A stretch of DNA of 64,000 nt from Mucilaginibacter geliditolerans (GTDB taxonomy: Bacteria; Bacteroidota; Bacteroidia; Sphingobacteriales; Sphingobacteriaceae). The DNA is taken from assembly GCF_014200495.1 (NCBI RefSeq), contig NZ_JACHBY010000003.1:828079-892078 (forward strand), read 5' to 3'. The translations under genes were made by a program, and so were the position numbers. The first letter of the stretch is position 1, and every line of letters starts with the position of its first letter. This document shows positions 53,082 through 62,800 of the stretch, piece by piece. A model generated the notes under the pieces. It was not told the DNA's origin. It ran no database searches and saw only the letters and a program-made list of their open reading frames with translations.

Positions 53082-53864
53082 TTATTTTTCGGCTATGACA
53101 ACCCTGTACTTATTTTTATAAATCACATGTCCGTTACTTTGGATATAGGGCTGCGCAGCGGCCAAAATGGTTTCATGTACTTTCTCGAAGCCACTATGCT
53201 CAATTGCTTTTGCAGCCGGGCCGGCAGACAGGAGGCCTTTCAGCGCTGTTCCCATATCCGGGTAATCCCATATGGAGGGGACATCGGCACTGTTGATCAC
53301 TTTAAAGCCAACCTCCTGTAAAATATTTCCCAGCATTTTATTTTCAGATAGCGCGAAAGGCCCTGGAGCGTCAGGCAGCGGCGGGGGCAACAAGCTGCCA
53401 ACCGCTTTTAAATAGGTTACCGCTTCGCAATCTTCCTTATTACCCCAAACCATAACTACTAATTTGCCGCCGGTTTTCAATACACGGTTTGCTTCGGCAA
53501 GCGCGTTTTTTGTGTTCGCCGCGTATTGGAATGAGTTAAACCCGCACACCACATTAAAGGATCTGTCCGCAAAGGGCAGTTCTTCCATCTCACCGGTTAA
53601 AAATGTAACAGCTGGCGCGCGAAGTTTTGCCTGCGTTATTAGTTCTTCGGTGGCATCAATACCGATGATATTGGCACCAATTTCATGAGCCATGCTGCTG
53701 AATAAGCCCGAACCACAGCCAACATCCAACAAGTTATCATCAGCGCTCAGCTTAAGAAAATCGAGCGCATATAAATAGCCATCGCTCCCTGTTTTTTCCT
53801 GGATAGTTGCCCAATCCTGCGGGCGATGACCCCATAGTTTACCTTGTATCGCTTTTGAACCCAT
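53082..53864 (-). CDS. Class I SAM-dependent methyltransferase
   Basis: A 260-residue methyltransferase. Motif I is LLDVGCGSGLFSSMAHEIGA, with IGIDATEELITQA as the acidic loop and a later VVCGFNSFQYAANTKNALAE fitting motifs II-III. The C-terminal half is the usual Rossmann finish with a variable substrate part. Substrate unknown. It is preceded by a gap of repeats and lies convergent to nothing. Another small minus-strand gene could share its transcript only after a 86-base gap, so it is likely single. Confidence 0.9.
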   Translation of the reverse strand: MGSKAIQGKLWGHRPQDWATIQEKTGSDGYLYALDFLKLSADDNLLDVGCGSGLFSSMAHEIGANIIGIDATEELITQAKLRAPAVTFLTGEMEELPFADRSFNVVCGFNSFQYAANTKNALAEANRVLKTGGKLVVMVWGNKEDCEAVTYLKAVGSLLPPPLPDAPGPFALSENKMLGNILQEVGFKVINSADVPSIWDYPDMGTALKGLLSAGPAAKAIEHSGFEKVHETILAAAQPYIQSNGHVIYKNKYRVVIAEK

Positions 53865-53990
53865 ATTATAAATGTCTGTAATTCATTTGATTATAGCAAT
53901 ATAAAAAAGAAGCCTTGATTAAATTCTATTGATTTTATGGCGTCGTAGCCCCGGGGGGGATTAAAACCAGTTTTTAGAAAGAACTTTAAT

Positions 53991-54043
53991 CTTTCTCCTT
54001 TCAGCCTTTCACTTCTCCAATCTTTCAGCTTTCTCCTTTCAGC
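53991..54043 (+). repeat. Pyrimidine-rich direct repeat
   Basis: CTTTCTCCTTTCAGC occurs twice (53991-54005 and 54029-54043) in a C/T-rich tract of the 248-base gap between the divergent methyltransferase and Mrp genes. No coding potential. Such tracts recur in related genomes as dispersed repeats. Confidence 0.55.
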
Positions 54044-54095
54044 TCCCTCAAACTCATTTTATCATTCTTATGACACTATTCCCCCCTCGATTTAG

Positions 54096-54103
54096 TAAAT
54101 TTG
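54096..54103 (+). promoter_or_regulatory. -7 box before the Mrp-family gene
   Basis: TAAATTTG fits the Bacteroidetes consensus and ends 9 bases before the ATG at 54113, supporting that start. Confidence 0.5.
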
Positions 54104-54112
54104 CTGTAAGTT

Positions 54113-55189
54113 ATGATCATCACTAAAGAACAAGTATTACAAGCCCTGGGCAATGTTGAGGAACCTGACCTGAAAAAGGACCTGGTTACCCTAAACATGA
54201 TACAGGATATACATATTGAAGGCAACCGTGTAAGTTTTTCGGTTATACTAACCACCCCGGCATGCCCTTTAAAGGCCATGATTGAGAATGCCTGCCGAAA
54301 CGCTATCCTGCACTTTATCAGCAAGGAAGCCGAGGTAAATATCAACATGACCTCACGTGTTACCACGCAAAAAAATACCGGCGTACCGGGGGTAAAAAAT
54401 ATTATCGCGGTAGCATCAGGTAAAGGCGGTGTGGGTAAATCAACCGTTGCGGTAAATCTTGCGCTGGGTTTAGCAAAAGCCGGATCGAAAGTTGGGTTGA
54501 TCGATGCTGATATTTATGGGCCATCCATCCCTATCATGTTTGGGCTGGAAAACGCGCGCCCAAGGGCGAGCCAGGTTGAAGGTGGCAAAACCCGTATCGA
54601 ACCTATTGAAAAATATGGTATTAAATTATTATCCATAGGCTTTTTTACCGATCCGAACCAGCCCGTGCCATGGCGCGGACCAATGGTATCAACAGCTGTA
54701 AAACAGCTGTTTAATGATGCCGACTGGGGCGATTTGGATTATCTGGTAGTAGATTTGCCACCGGGTACAGGCGATATACATATCACCATAACACAAACTT
54801 TCCCGGTAACGGGCGCGGTTATTGTTACAACTCCACAGAATGTAGCACTTGCCGATGCTAAAAAGGGTATAGGCATGTTTATGATGGATGCCATTAATGT
54901 ACCGATATTGGGTATAGTGGAGAATATGTCGTACTTTACACCTGCGGAACTGCCTGAAAATAAATATTATATTTTTGGACAAGGCGGCGGCGAAAAGCTG
55001 GCAAATATGCTTGATGTACCATTTTTGGGTGAAATACCTTTGGTAAAAAGTATCAGTGATTCGGGCGATGCAGGAACGCCGATTGTGTTGGATGAATATT
55101 CGGTACAATCAAAGGCGTTTATTGATATGGCCAAGCGTGTAGCGCAGCAGGTATCCATATCCAACGCGAAAGTTTTGGATACGGTTTAG
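54113..55189 (+). CDS. mrp: Mrp/ApbC-family iron-sulfur cluster carrier ATPase
   Basis: A 358-residue P-loop protein that carries Fe-S clusters to apoproteins. The N-terminal MIP18/DUF59 domain (about 1-85) precedes the deviant Walker A ASGKGGVGKSTVAVNLALGL near 100-119, and IDADIYGPSIPIMFGLE contains Asp of Walker A'. The Walker B region VVDLPPGTGDIHITITQTFP is present. The CxxC cysteine pair of E. coli Mrp is missing: the segment ENMSYFTPAELPENKYYIFG replaces it, a change I believe is usual in this phylum. A NifU-like scaffold gene follows, which fits the role. Confidence 0.92.
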   Translation: MIITKEQVLQALGNVEEPDLKKDLVTLNMIQDIHIEGNRVSFSVILTTPACPLKAMIENACRNAILHFISKEAEVNINMTSRVTTQKNTGVPGVKNIIAVASGKGGVGKSTVAVNLALGLAKAGSKVGLIDADIYGPSIPIMFGLENARPRASQVEGGKTRIEPIEKYGIKLLSIGFFTDPNQPVPWRGPMVSTAVKQLFNDADWGDLDYLVVDLPPGTGDIHITITQTFPVTGAVIVTTPQNVALADAKKGIGMFMMDAINVPILGIVENMSYFTPAELPENKYYIFGQGGGEKLANMLDVPFLGEIPLVKSISDSGDAGTPIVLDEYSVQSKAFIDMAKRVAQQVSISNAKVLDTV

Positions 55190-55204
55190 AGGCAAGTTAG
55201 ATAC

Positions 55205-55280
55205 AAGAACCAAGAGGCAGGAATCAGGATAAAATGCATAAAAAACTGTCTTGAATCCTGATTCTTAACTCTTGACTCTT
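55205..55280. repeat. Imperfect 26-bp inverted repeat between mrp and nifU-like genes
   Basis: Arms 55205-55230 and 55255-55280 pair at 21 of 26 positions, with a perfect 10-bp core (GAATCAGGAT/ATCCTGATTC). The right arm is followed by TTTTTAAAA, so it may also end the mrp transcript. It belongs to the GAATCAGGA-type intergenic repeats. Confidence 0.55.
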
Positions 55281-55325
55281 TTTAAAAAATAATTAATAAC
55301 TTTACTTTTTTATAAATTAGTAAAA

Positions 55326-55604
55326 ATGAGTTTATTAGATCAGGTGGAAGCAGCGTTGGACTCTATTCGTCCGTATTTGGAAGCTGATGGCGGGAACGTT
55401 TCAATTGAAGAGATCACCCCTGAGGGTGTGGTGAGGCTTAAACTGCTGGGCTCATGCGGCTCATGCCCTATGAGTATCATGACACTGAAAGCAGGTATTG
55501 AGCAGGCTATAAAAAAAGCGGTTCCGGAAATTACAGCTATCGAGGCCATTAACCTAACCGATATTGACGACCCGAACGCGGTGCTTCCTGAAAACTTAAG
55601 ATAG
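55326..55604 (+). CDS. NifU-like iron-sulfur scaffold protein
   Basis: A 92-residue NifU C-terminal-domain protein. The Cys pair of the Fe-S site is in LGSCGSCPMSIMTLKAGIEQ, with IRPYLEADGGNVSIEEIT as the N-terminal family block. It assembles or carries 4Fe-4S clusters. Its place directly after the Mrp-family gene suggests the two act together in cluster delivery. Its start is ATG with a near -7 box (TAACTTTA) in the 130-base gap, so it may have its own promoter. Confidence 0.93.
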   Translation: MSLLDQVEAALDSIRPYLEADGGNVSIEEITPEGVVRLKLLGSCGSCPMSIMTLKAGIEQAIKKAVPEITAIEAINLTDIDDPNAVLPENLR

Positions 55605-55647
55605 TGTTAAGAATTGTTAAATTGCATTACCTGATGCACTAATAGTG

Positions 55648-55655
55648 TACTTTTG
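55648..55655 (+). promoter_or_regulatory. -7 box upstream of the carboxypeptidase-regulatory gene
   Basis: TACTTTTG with a TTG 23 bases upstream as a -33 element, giving a leader of about 60 bases to the start at 55724. Confidence 0.45.
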
Positions 55656-55723
55656 CTTAAGATTTTCTAAACAAAAATCCAACAAACAAGGTAATTTAAA
55701 AGAGAGAGACGGCTCATAGCTAT

Positions 55724-56368
55724 ATGAAGCATATAATTGGCATATTATTTTTATTTATTTCTGTAACAGCCTTTGCACAAAAGCAGGAAAAGCCGCTGGT
55801 ACAGTTCACAGGCATAGTACATAACGCCGATAGCTCTTTGGTTATAGTGCCTTATGTAAATATTACCTACACAAATTCACAAAAAACAGCTTATGTAACC
55901 AATTATGAGGGTTATTTCTCATTTGTGGCACATGAGCAGGATACCCTGCGCTTTACCTGTGTGGGTTATGCCCCAACAACTGTGGTTATACCTGCCAATG
56001 TAAATAAAAGTTATACGATACAGGTAAACTTAAAACCGCAGATCATTAACCTGCCTACTTTCCATGTGTTCCCGTGGGCAACTACTGATGAGTTTAAAAA
56101 AGATTTTGTAGCCATGAAGGTTGCTGACGACGATTTGGAAATTGCTAAAAAGAATGTGAGCAAATCGACCTTAACAGCGCTGATAAGCACACTGGCCAGG
56201 GACGGACAAGAAATAGGCGATGCCAACTACCAGGGCTTAAACTCAAGCATTATGAATTCACACTCCATAACGCCTAACCCACTGTTAAACCCACTTGCAT
56301 GGGGTAGCTTTATTAACCAGATAACCCAGGGTGATAAAAGCCGCCAAAGCAATGGCGATACTAACTAG
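55724..56368 (+). CDS. Exported carboxypeptidase-regulatory-like domain protein
   Basis: A 214-residue exported protein. The signal peptide ends TAFAQ. A carboxypeptidase-regulatory-like beta domain spans about 26-105 (VQFTGIVHNADSSLVIVPYV, then YEGYFSFVAHEQDTLRFTCV), followed by an acidic and Asn-rich C-terminal half (MKVADDDLEIAKKNVSKSTL) without a known domain. No TonB barrel, so it is not a receptor fragment of normal type. Convergent with peptide deformylase; stops overlap by four bases. Confidence 0.82.
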   Translation: MKHIIGILFLFISVTAFAQKQEKPLVQFTGIVHNADSSLVIVPYVNITYTNSQKTAYVTNYEGYFSFVAHEQDTLRFTCVGYAPTTVVIPANVNKSYTIQVNLKPQIINLPTFHVFPWATTDEFKKDFVAMKVADDDLEIAKKNVSKSTLTALISTLARDGQEIGDANYQGLNSSIMNSHSITPNPLLNPLAWGSFINQITQGDKSRQSNGDTN

Positions 56369-56937
56369 CGCCCTTTCTTAACTGCCGGAAATTTCATCCT
56401 GTATTCAACATCCACAATACCTTTCGAGATATCGGTAAGCTTTTTCTCTATCAGGCGCCTGCGTAGCGGGCTCAGTTTATCGGTAAACAATTTGCCATCA
56501 ATATGGTCGTACTCATGCTGTATAACCCTTGCGGCTAACCCTTTAAAGGTTTCTTCGTAGTGTTTCCAGTTCTCATCGTAGTATGATAAGCGCACGGTAG
56601 CCTTGCGGTAAACATCCTCTCTGATATCAGGGATGCTCAGGCAACCTTCATTAAAGGCCCATTCTTCACCGTTCTCTTCTAAAATAGTGGCGTTTATAAA
56701 TACTTTTTTGAAGTTCTCCAGTTCCGGCTCATCATCAGCAAAAGGGGTAGCATCAATAACAAATAAACGCATGGATAAACCTATCTGTGGTGCTGCCAGT
56801 CCTACGCCGCGTGCCGCATACATGGTTTCAAACATATCCTCAGCTAACTGTTTTATATTCGGATATTCATCAGGCTCAATTGCGCCAGCTTTTCTTCTTA
56901 ATACGGGATCGCCATAGGCTATTATCGGGTACTTCAT
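56365..56937 (-). CDS. def: Peptide deformylase
   Basis: A 190-residue iron/zinc enzyme that removes the formyl group of nascent proteins. The three motifs are present: GVGLAAPQIG (about 44-53), the EGCLSIP metal-ligand Cys motif (about 105-111), and QHEYDHIDG with the two His ligands and the catalytic Glu (about 148-156). Extra C-terminal residues are normal. A -7 box lies just before the start and inside the M16 peptidase 3' region, so it seems to have its own promoter. Confidence 0.97.
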   Translation of the reverse strand: MKYPIIAYGDPVLRRKAGAIEPDEYPNIKQLAEDMFETMYAARGVGLAAPQIGLSMRLFVIDATPFADDEPELENFKKVFINATILEENGEEWAFNEGCLSIPDIREDVYRKATVRLSYYDENWKHYEETFKGLAARVIQHEYDHIDGKLFTDKLSPLRRRLIEKKLTDISKGIVDVEYRMKFPAVKKGR

Positions 56938-56941
56938 TTTA

Positions 56942-56949
56942 CAAAAATA
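56942..56949 (-). promoter_or_regulatory. -7 box before the peptide deformylase start
   Basis: TATTTTTG on the minus strand (56942-56949) is four bases upstream of the deformylase start at 56937. It fits TAnnTTTG and lies in the short gap after the M16 peptidase stop at 56955. Confidence 0.45.
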
Positions 56950-56954
56950 CAGGT

Positions 56955-58187
56955 TTATGCGTTAGGTTCAAACAGTAAGGTAATCATACGGTCAGTATCG
57001 AATATTTCATTACTTATGGCTAACATATCTTCAGCTGTTACAGCGTTAATTTTGGCAAATACTTCCTCCAATGAGTCAGCATGATTAAAGTCGATCATAC
57101 TTTTTGCTATGGAGATGATCAACCCCATCCTGCTTTCTTCTGCCAAAGCAATCTGACCTATAAATTTTTGCTTGGCCTGATGCAGTTGTAAGGTGCCCAG
57201 TTTATTATCGCGCAGCTTTTTCAGTTCCTTATGCACCAGCTTAAGCGCTTTCTCGCTTTTCTCCGTATCTGTACCAAAATAAATGGAGAAGATGCCGGTA
57301 TCGGTTAATGTGGTATAATTTGATTCGATGGTATAGGCGATGCCGTATTTTTCCCTGATCTCCAGGTTCAGTCTGCTGCTCATGCCCATACCGCCAAGCA
57401 GGTTATTAAGCAATAACAAGCCATTTTTGTATGGATGGTTTGACGCGTAAGCCTGGTTACCTATGATACAATGGGTTTGCGATATAGGGCGGTTTAAAGT
57501 ATGGATGCTACCTGTATTGATCTCAGGTTTTATCCTGTTCTTTTTGCTGCTGTTTGCAGCAACTGCGCCGAAATACTTTTCTCCAAGTTTAACCACCTTC
57601 TTAAAATCATAATCGCCAAAAACGGCAAAGATCATTTCGCTGGTGTTATTGCTGGCAGCCGTAAAGGCTTTTATATCATTAATATCAAACTTAGCTACCG
57701 TTTCGGGTGTGCCGAGTATGTTCTCGCCTATCGGGTGACCTTTAAACAGCAAAGCCTCAAAATCATCCTGTATAGCTTCTTCGGGCTGATCAAGATAGGA
57801 GGCGATCTCATCCAGTATCACGCCGCGTTCTTTTTCCATTTCCTCTTCGGGAAAGGTGGAGTGGAACAGGATATCTTCAAACAGGTCCATAGTGCGTTCC
57901 AGGTGCTGCTTTAGCAACGAGGCGTGGATGCAGGTATATTCCTTGGTGGTATAGGCGTTCAGATCGGCGCCCACCAGTTCGAGCCGGTTCAGGATCTGGC
58001 TGGTGTTGCGTTTTTCGGTTTCCTTAAACAGAAGGTGTTCAATAAAATGCGCCAGCCCCTCCTGGTGCAGCGGCTCATCGCGCGAGCCTGCATTCAGCAC
58101 AAAGCAACAATGTGTAATGGTTGATGGCGAATGTTTTAATAATATCCTTATGCCGTTGGGTAATGTATGAACCTGGTAATCGATCAT
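56955..58187 (-). CDS. M16-family zinc peptidase
   Basis: A 410-residue pitrilysin-type protease, close to the mitochondrial processing-peptidase-like bacterial family. The inverted zinc motif HFIEH is in GLAHFIEHLLFKETEKRNTS, with the downstream Glu in ERGVILDEIASYLDQPEEAI. The C-terminal domain is the usual inactive half. I prefer ATG at 58187 (MIDYQVHTLPNGIRILLKHS) over the upstream TTG frame because a -7 box lies at 58194. Followed by the deformylase gene 17 bases on. Confidence 0.9.
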   Translation of the reverse strand: MIDYQVHTLPNGIRILLKHSPSTITHCCFVLNAGSRDEPLHQEGLAHFIEHLLFKETEKRNTSQILNRLELVGADLNAYTTKEYTCIHASLLKQHLERTMDLFEDILFHSTFPEEEMEKERGVILDEIASYLDQPEEAIQDDFEALLFKGHPIGENILGTPETVAKFDINDIKAFTAASNNTSEMIFAVFGDYDFKKVVKLGEKYFGAVAANSSKKNRIKPEINTGSIHTLNRPISQTHCIIGNQAYASNHPYKNGLLLLNNLLGGMGMSSRLNLEIREKYGIAYTIESNYTTLTDTGIFSIYFGTDTEKSEKALKLVHKELKKLRDNKLGTLQLHQAKQKFIGQIALAEESRMGLIISIAKSMIDFNHADSLEEVFAKINAVTAEDMLAISNEIFDTDRMITLLFEPNA

Positions 58188-58193
58188 GAGGCG

Positions 58194-58201
58194 CAAAGAT
58201 A
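58194..58201 (-). promoter_or_regulatory. -7 box before the M16 peptidase
   Basis: TATCTTTG on the minus strand, 6 bases upstream of the ATG at 58187. This position rules out the longer upstream frame as the real start. Confidence 0.5.
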
Positions 58202-58241
58202 GTGTTTCACCGCCTGAACCGGCGATTAATTTGAATTTGGG

Positions 58242-58886
58242 TTATGCCGGATGCCCGCCTCCATAAAAAGTTGCAACGAGTACTATAGCAACAATTGCAA
58301 CGCCAATAACTAATGGCATTACAAAAGACCGGGTGCGATAAAATGTGCCATACCCGATATAACGTTTCCAAAAGAAGTAATCAAGGCAATACGCCCCTAT
58401 AAGGCCGCCTATAATTCCGTATGTATCTTTAGATTTCGGGTGAAAATGTATACCGATCCAGACTTGTACCAGGGTAAACACAACGCCAAACATTAAGATA
58501 TATAATGCCTCAGTTGTTTTTCCAAGCTTGCGCGCATTTAGTGATAGCATTATAGAACCAAACAATGCCGAGAAGAATACAGTGAAAAAATACAATACAC
58601 GCCTTGAGTACATTTGCGGGGCATCCGGGTCTTCAACAATGGCACTTTTATATTCATCATTGAACATACTTAAATTACCTGATACGATAGCTGCATTTGC
58701 GCGGTGTGCTTGTAAATCTTCTCGAATCACCTTTACCTCTTCATCAGAAAATTCATGCCCTCGTGATTGCAGTTCGGCAAGCGATGCTTCCACTGTTTCG
58801 GGCATGTACTTTTGCCGGTTATCGATGCGTTCAAGAAGTTCTTCGTTGGTTCTGCCGGTGGCAAGAAAGTTAAATTTAGATTCCAT
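58242..58886 (-). CDS. Membrane protein of unknown function
   Basis: A 214-residue protein with a hydrophilic N-terminal part (about 1-85, helical and charged: NFLATGRTNEELLERIDNRQ) and four membrane segments (about 92-112, 124-145, 152-170, 183-207). The second half has pairs such as GIHFHPKSKDTYGIIGG and ends GGGHPA. No family recognised. It lies 54 bases before the M16 peptidase on the same strand, so it could share the transcript. Confidence 0.8.
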   Translation of the reverse strand: MESKFNFLATGRTNEELLERIDNRQKYMPETVEASLAELQSRGHEFSDEEVKVIREDLQAHRANAAIVSGNLSMFNDEYKSAIVEDPDAPQMYSRRVLYFFTVFFSALFGSIMLSLNARKLGKTTEALYILMFGVVFTLVQVWIGIHFHPKSKDTYGIIGGLIGAYCLDYFFWKRYIGYGTFYRTRSFVMPLVIGVAIVAIVLVATFYGGGHPA

Positions 58887-59004
58887 TATGATAATAAGTG
58901 GCTAAATGTAATAAATAAGCTACATACCTCTTTAAAAACTCCAAAGAACAACAAATTCATTCCTTTAATTTGAACGTATTATGCATTCTCGCTATATTAG
59001 TTGC

Positions 59005-59535
59005 ATGAAATTAGTAGACCTTGATTTTGAGCCTCTTATATTAGCTGACGCTATTGAACAACGTGTGAAAGAGATTGGCATACAGCTCAATAAGGATTAC
59101 AGCGACACCAAACCTGTATTTGTAGGTGTACTAAACGGCAGCTTTTTATTTATTGCCGACCTGATAAAACAAATTGACATCCCCTGCGAAATAACCTTTA
59201 CCAAACTGGCCTCCTACTACGGCGGGACTAAAAGCACCCTGAAGATCCGCGATGATATTGATTTCAGCGTTGATATCAAGGGCCGTGACGTGTTGATCAT
59301 TGAAGATATTGTTGATACCGGCAACACCGCTCATTACCTTATCGACAAGCTGAAGGCAAAAGAACCCGCCTCGATAAAACTATGCTCCCTGCTGCTAAAA
59401 CCGGCCTCCCTGCAAACCAAAATTGATGAGCTTAAATATGTAGGCTTTGAAATTGAGAACCACTTTGTAGTAGGCTATGGCCTGGATTACAAGGAAATGG
59501 GGAGAAATTTGAGGGATATTTATAAGAAGGTGTAG
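59005..59535 (+). CDS. hpt: Hypoxanthine phosphoribosyltransferase
   Basis: A 176-residue purine salvage enzyme (hypoxanthine or guanine to nucleotide). The PRPP-binding motif is VLIIEDIVDTGNT, with TFTKLASYYGGTKSTLKI upstream and the C-terminal GYGLDYKEMGRNLRDIY typical of this family. The ATG at 59005 (MKLVDLDFEPLI) is preferred; an ATG at 58981 adds eight residues. Near -7 boxes precede both. Single gene before the repeat block. Confidence 0.93.
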   Translation: MKLVDLDFEPLILADAIEQRVKEIGIQLNKDYSDTKPVFVGVLNGSFLFIADLIKQIDIPCEITFTKLASYYGGTKSTLKIRDDIDFSVDIKGRDVLIIEDIVDTGNTAHYLIDKLKAKEPASIKLCSLLLKPASLQTKIDELKYVGFEIENHFVVGYGLDYKEMGRNLRDIYKKV

Positions 59536-59537
59536 TT

Positions 59538-59690
59538 GGATTTCGGAATTGGGAATTTCGATTTTGTTATACGACATTGTTTTTACACGCGTCATTGCGA
59601 GCGATAGCGTGGCAATCCCAAACTGTACAGGGCAATTTTGAAATACAGACTTGCATAGTCGGGGATTGCTTCGTACCTAGCAATGACGCT
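59538..59690. repeat. Composite dispersed repeat after hpt
   Basis: Begins with the GATTTCGGAATTGGGAATTT block that also occurs at 47101. It then holds an imperfect inverted repeat of about 30 bp, 59589-59619 with 59661-59690 (GCGTCATTGCGAGCGATAGC and its mate). No coding potential. The rest of the gap to 59770 has no supported feature. Confidence 0.6.
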
Positions 59691-59770
59691 TGGTGAGTTT
59701 AATGTGCGAGCAAAGCTTCCACCCGCTGTTTATGTCCCCACAAACAGCTACCTAATTACCTAGCCTCTGC

Positions 59771-59797
59771 TATAAAATTGCCTGTGAGGACACAGGC
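59771..59797 (-). terminator. Terminator of mfd
   Basis: A perfect 7-bp stem GCCTGTG / CACAGGC (59780-59786 and 59791-59797) with 4-base loop; on the minus strand it is followed by AATTTTAT, a weak T-run. It lies 13 bases past the mfd stop. Confidence 0.55.
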
Positions 59798-59809
59798 GAT
59801 GGAGTGATA

Positions 59810-62800
59810 TTACACCCCAACCGGTTCCACAATATCACTCAGCAATTCAATCGCTTCATCAATCCCGTTTACACCCTCAATACTTAGCCTCAGCGTATTT
59901 TTCACTTCCTTTAAATTTGTTCTGCGGGGGTTGGCTTGTACAAAGTTGAGCACCTGCCGAAATACCGGGGTTTCAAAGTAAGGGGATTGCTGGTTGGTGA
60001 TAAAGTAGCCCCGTAGCACATTCTTTTTAAGTGAGATCTTTTCGAAGCCGATAGCTTTACCCAGCCATTGCAGGCGCATGGTGTTCAGCAGGTCGTTTAC
60101 CTGGCGGGGGATAGGGCCAAACCTGTCGTGCAGTTGTTGTTGAAAGGCTTCCAGGTCGAATTCATTTTCCAACTTGGCCATTTCCGAATAGAGGTTATAA
60201 CGCTCAGATAAGCTGGTTACATATTCGTTTGGTATCAAGATCTCTAAATCGGTATCTATTTGTGTAAAGGCGATGAACGGCCGTGGTTTATCCTCAGGGA
60301 AAACGCCTTTAAACTCATCCTCTTTCAGTTCCTGTATGGCTTCGTCCAGTATCTTGTGGTACATCTCGAAACCTATTTCGGCTATAAAACCGCTTTGTTC
60401 GGCACCCAGCAGGTTACCGCTGCCACGAATGTCCAGATCCCGCATGGCAACGTTAAAGCCACTGCCTAAATCAGAGAATTCTTCAATAGCGCTCAGCCGT
60501 TTGCGGGCCTCGCTGGTAAGGGTTGATAGTGGCGGACTCAGCAGATAACAATAAGCCTTTTTGTTGCTCCTGCCCACACGACCCCTCATTTGGTGCAGGT
60601 CGCTCAGGCCAAACATATGGGCGTGGTTTATGATGATAGTATTGGCGTTAGGAATATCCAACCCAGCCTCAATAATGGTGGTGGCTACCAGCACATCGTA
60701 TTCGCCGTTCACAAATTTCAGCATCACATCCTCTAAAGCATCACCCTCCAACTGACCGTGGGCTATGCCTATACGAGCTTTAGGTACCAGCTTATGGATC
60801 ATGCCGCCTAGTTGCGGCAGATCAGCCACGCGGTTATGGATAAAGAATACCTGGCCATCACGGTTTATCTCAAACTCAACGGCTTCTTTTATCAGCTTAT
60901 CATTAAACACATGTAGCTCGGTAACCACTGGCTGCCTGTTTGGTGGCGGGGTTGATATAATGGAAAGATCCCTCGCACCCATTAAGGAAAAATGCAAAGT
61001 ACGTGGGATAGGCGTAGCGGTAAGCGTCAGCGTATCCACATTAGCGCGCATTTGCTTCAGTTTTTCCTTGGTTGATACGCCGAACTTCTGCTCCTCGTCA
61101 ATGATCATCAACCCAAGATCCTTAAACTTTACGTCCTTGCTCACCAGTCGGTGCGTACCTATGATGATATCCACCTTGCCCTCCTTCAGCTTTTCTAAAG
61201 TATCCTTTATCTGCTTGCTCGATTTAAAGCGGTTCACATAATCGATATTGCAAGGAAAGCCTTTTAAACGCTCTGAGAACGTTTTAAAATGCTGGGCGGC
61301 TAAAATGGTAGTCGGCACTAAAATAGCCACCTGCTTGCTGTCTGCAACGGCCTTAAAGGCGGCACGAACGGCAACTTCCGTTTTACCAAAGCCCACATCA
61401 CCGCAAATGAGCCTGTCCATCGGGTGCGGCGATTCCATGTCCTTTTTAAAGTCGTTGGTGGCTTTTTCCTGGTCGGGGGTATCTTCGTATAAGAATGAAG
61501 CCTCCAGCTCGGTTTGCAAATAACTATCCGGCGAGAAAGCGTTACCCTGCTGTGTTTTACGCACGGCGTAAAGCTTGATCAGGTCGCGGGCTATGTCTTT
61601 AACTTTTTTTTTTGTTGTTTTCTTCAGGCGCTCCCAGGTATCGGTCCCCAGCTTGTTCATCTTGGGCACCGCTCCCTCTTTACCACTGTATTTGGAAATG
61701 CGGTTAAGCGAGTTGATATTCACATATAGCAGGTCATTATCAGCATAAAGCAAGCGGATCATTTCCTGCATCTTACCGTTAACCTCAATCTTTTCAAGGC
61801 CATTATACTTGCCTATACCATGATCTATGTGGGTAACGTAATCGCCGGGCTTAAGCTCACGCAGTTCCTTCAGCGTGATGGCCTGTGAACGCTGGTAACC
61901 TTTCTTGAGCTTATATTTATAATAACGATCGAAGATCTGGTGATCGGTATAGCAGGCTAGTTTCTGCTCATGGTCAACAAAACCTTCACGTATGGATATG
62001 CTAATTGGTGTAAATTTTACGGTCTTATCCAGGTCGTCCAAAATGGCGTAAAGCCTTTCCACCTGCCGGGCGGAATCGGTAAGAATAAAATTCTCTACAC
62101 GCTCCGCTTCGTTATTTTTAAAGTTATGGATCAGCAGACTAAAGTCCTTATTGAACGATGGCTGCGGGCGCATATCAAAATTAATGGCAGCATCGGCCTG
62201 GTAAAAGAACTGCTTTCCAAATTCCACTACCGGAAAATCGCCCAGTTGCGATGAGATGAGTTTTTCATCAGTAAAACCAAATTTAGGATCAATCCAATCC
62301 GGGTTCTGGTTCTTTTCATCTGCCGATAGCGCCTTCCATAATTGGGTGGCTTTTTTATAGCCATCCTGGATAATATCTAAGGTAAACTGTACATCTTTTA
62401 TCCAAATCTGCGTACCGGCATCAACATACTCCAATAAGGAAATATTGCTCTCCGTTAAAAATTTGGATTGCACATTAGGTACAATGGTAATGCTTTTCAC
62501 CTGCTCAACCGAAAGCTGGCTCTCGATCTCGAACGTACGGATAGATTCAATGAGGTCTCCAAAAAACTCAACCCTGTAAGGCAGTTCATGCGAAAAGGAG
62601 AAAATATCAACGATACCGCCACGAACAGAGAACTGTCCCGGCTCATACACAAAATCAACCCTGTCGAAATCATACTCCACCAAAAACTCATTGATAAAAT
62701 CGATGCTGAGCTTGTTGTTTATGGAAATTTCCAGCGTATTTTTTTCGAGCGATGCGCGATCTATTACCTTTTCAGCCAGGGCCTCAGGGTAGGTAACGAT

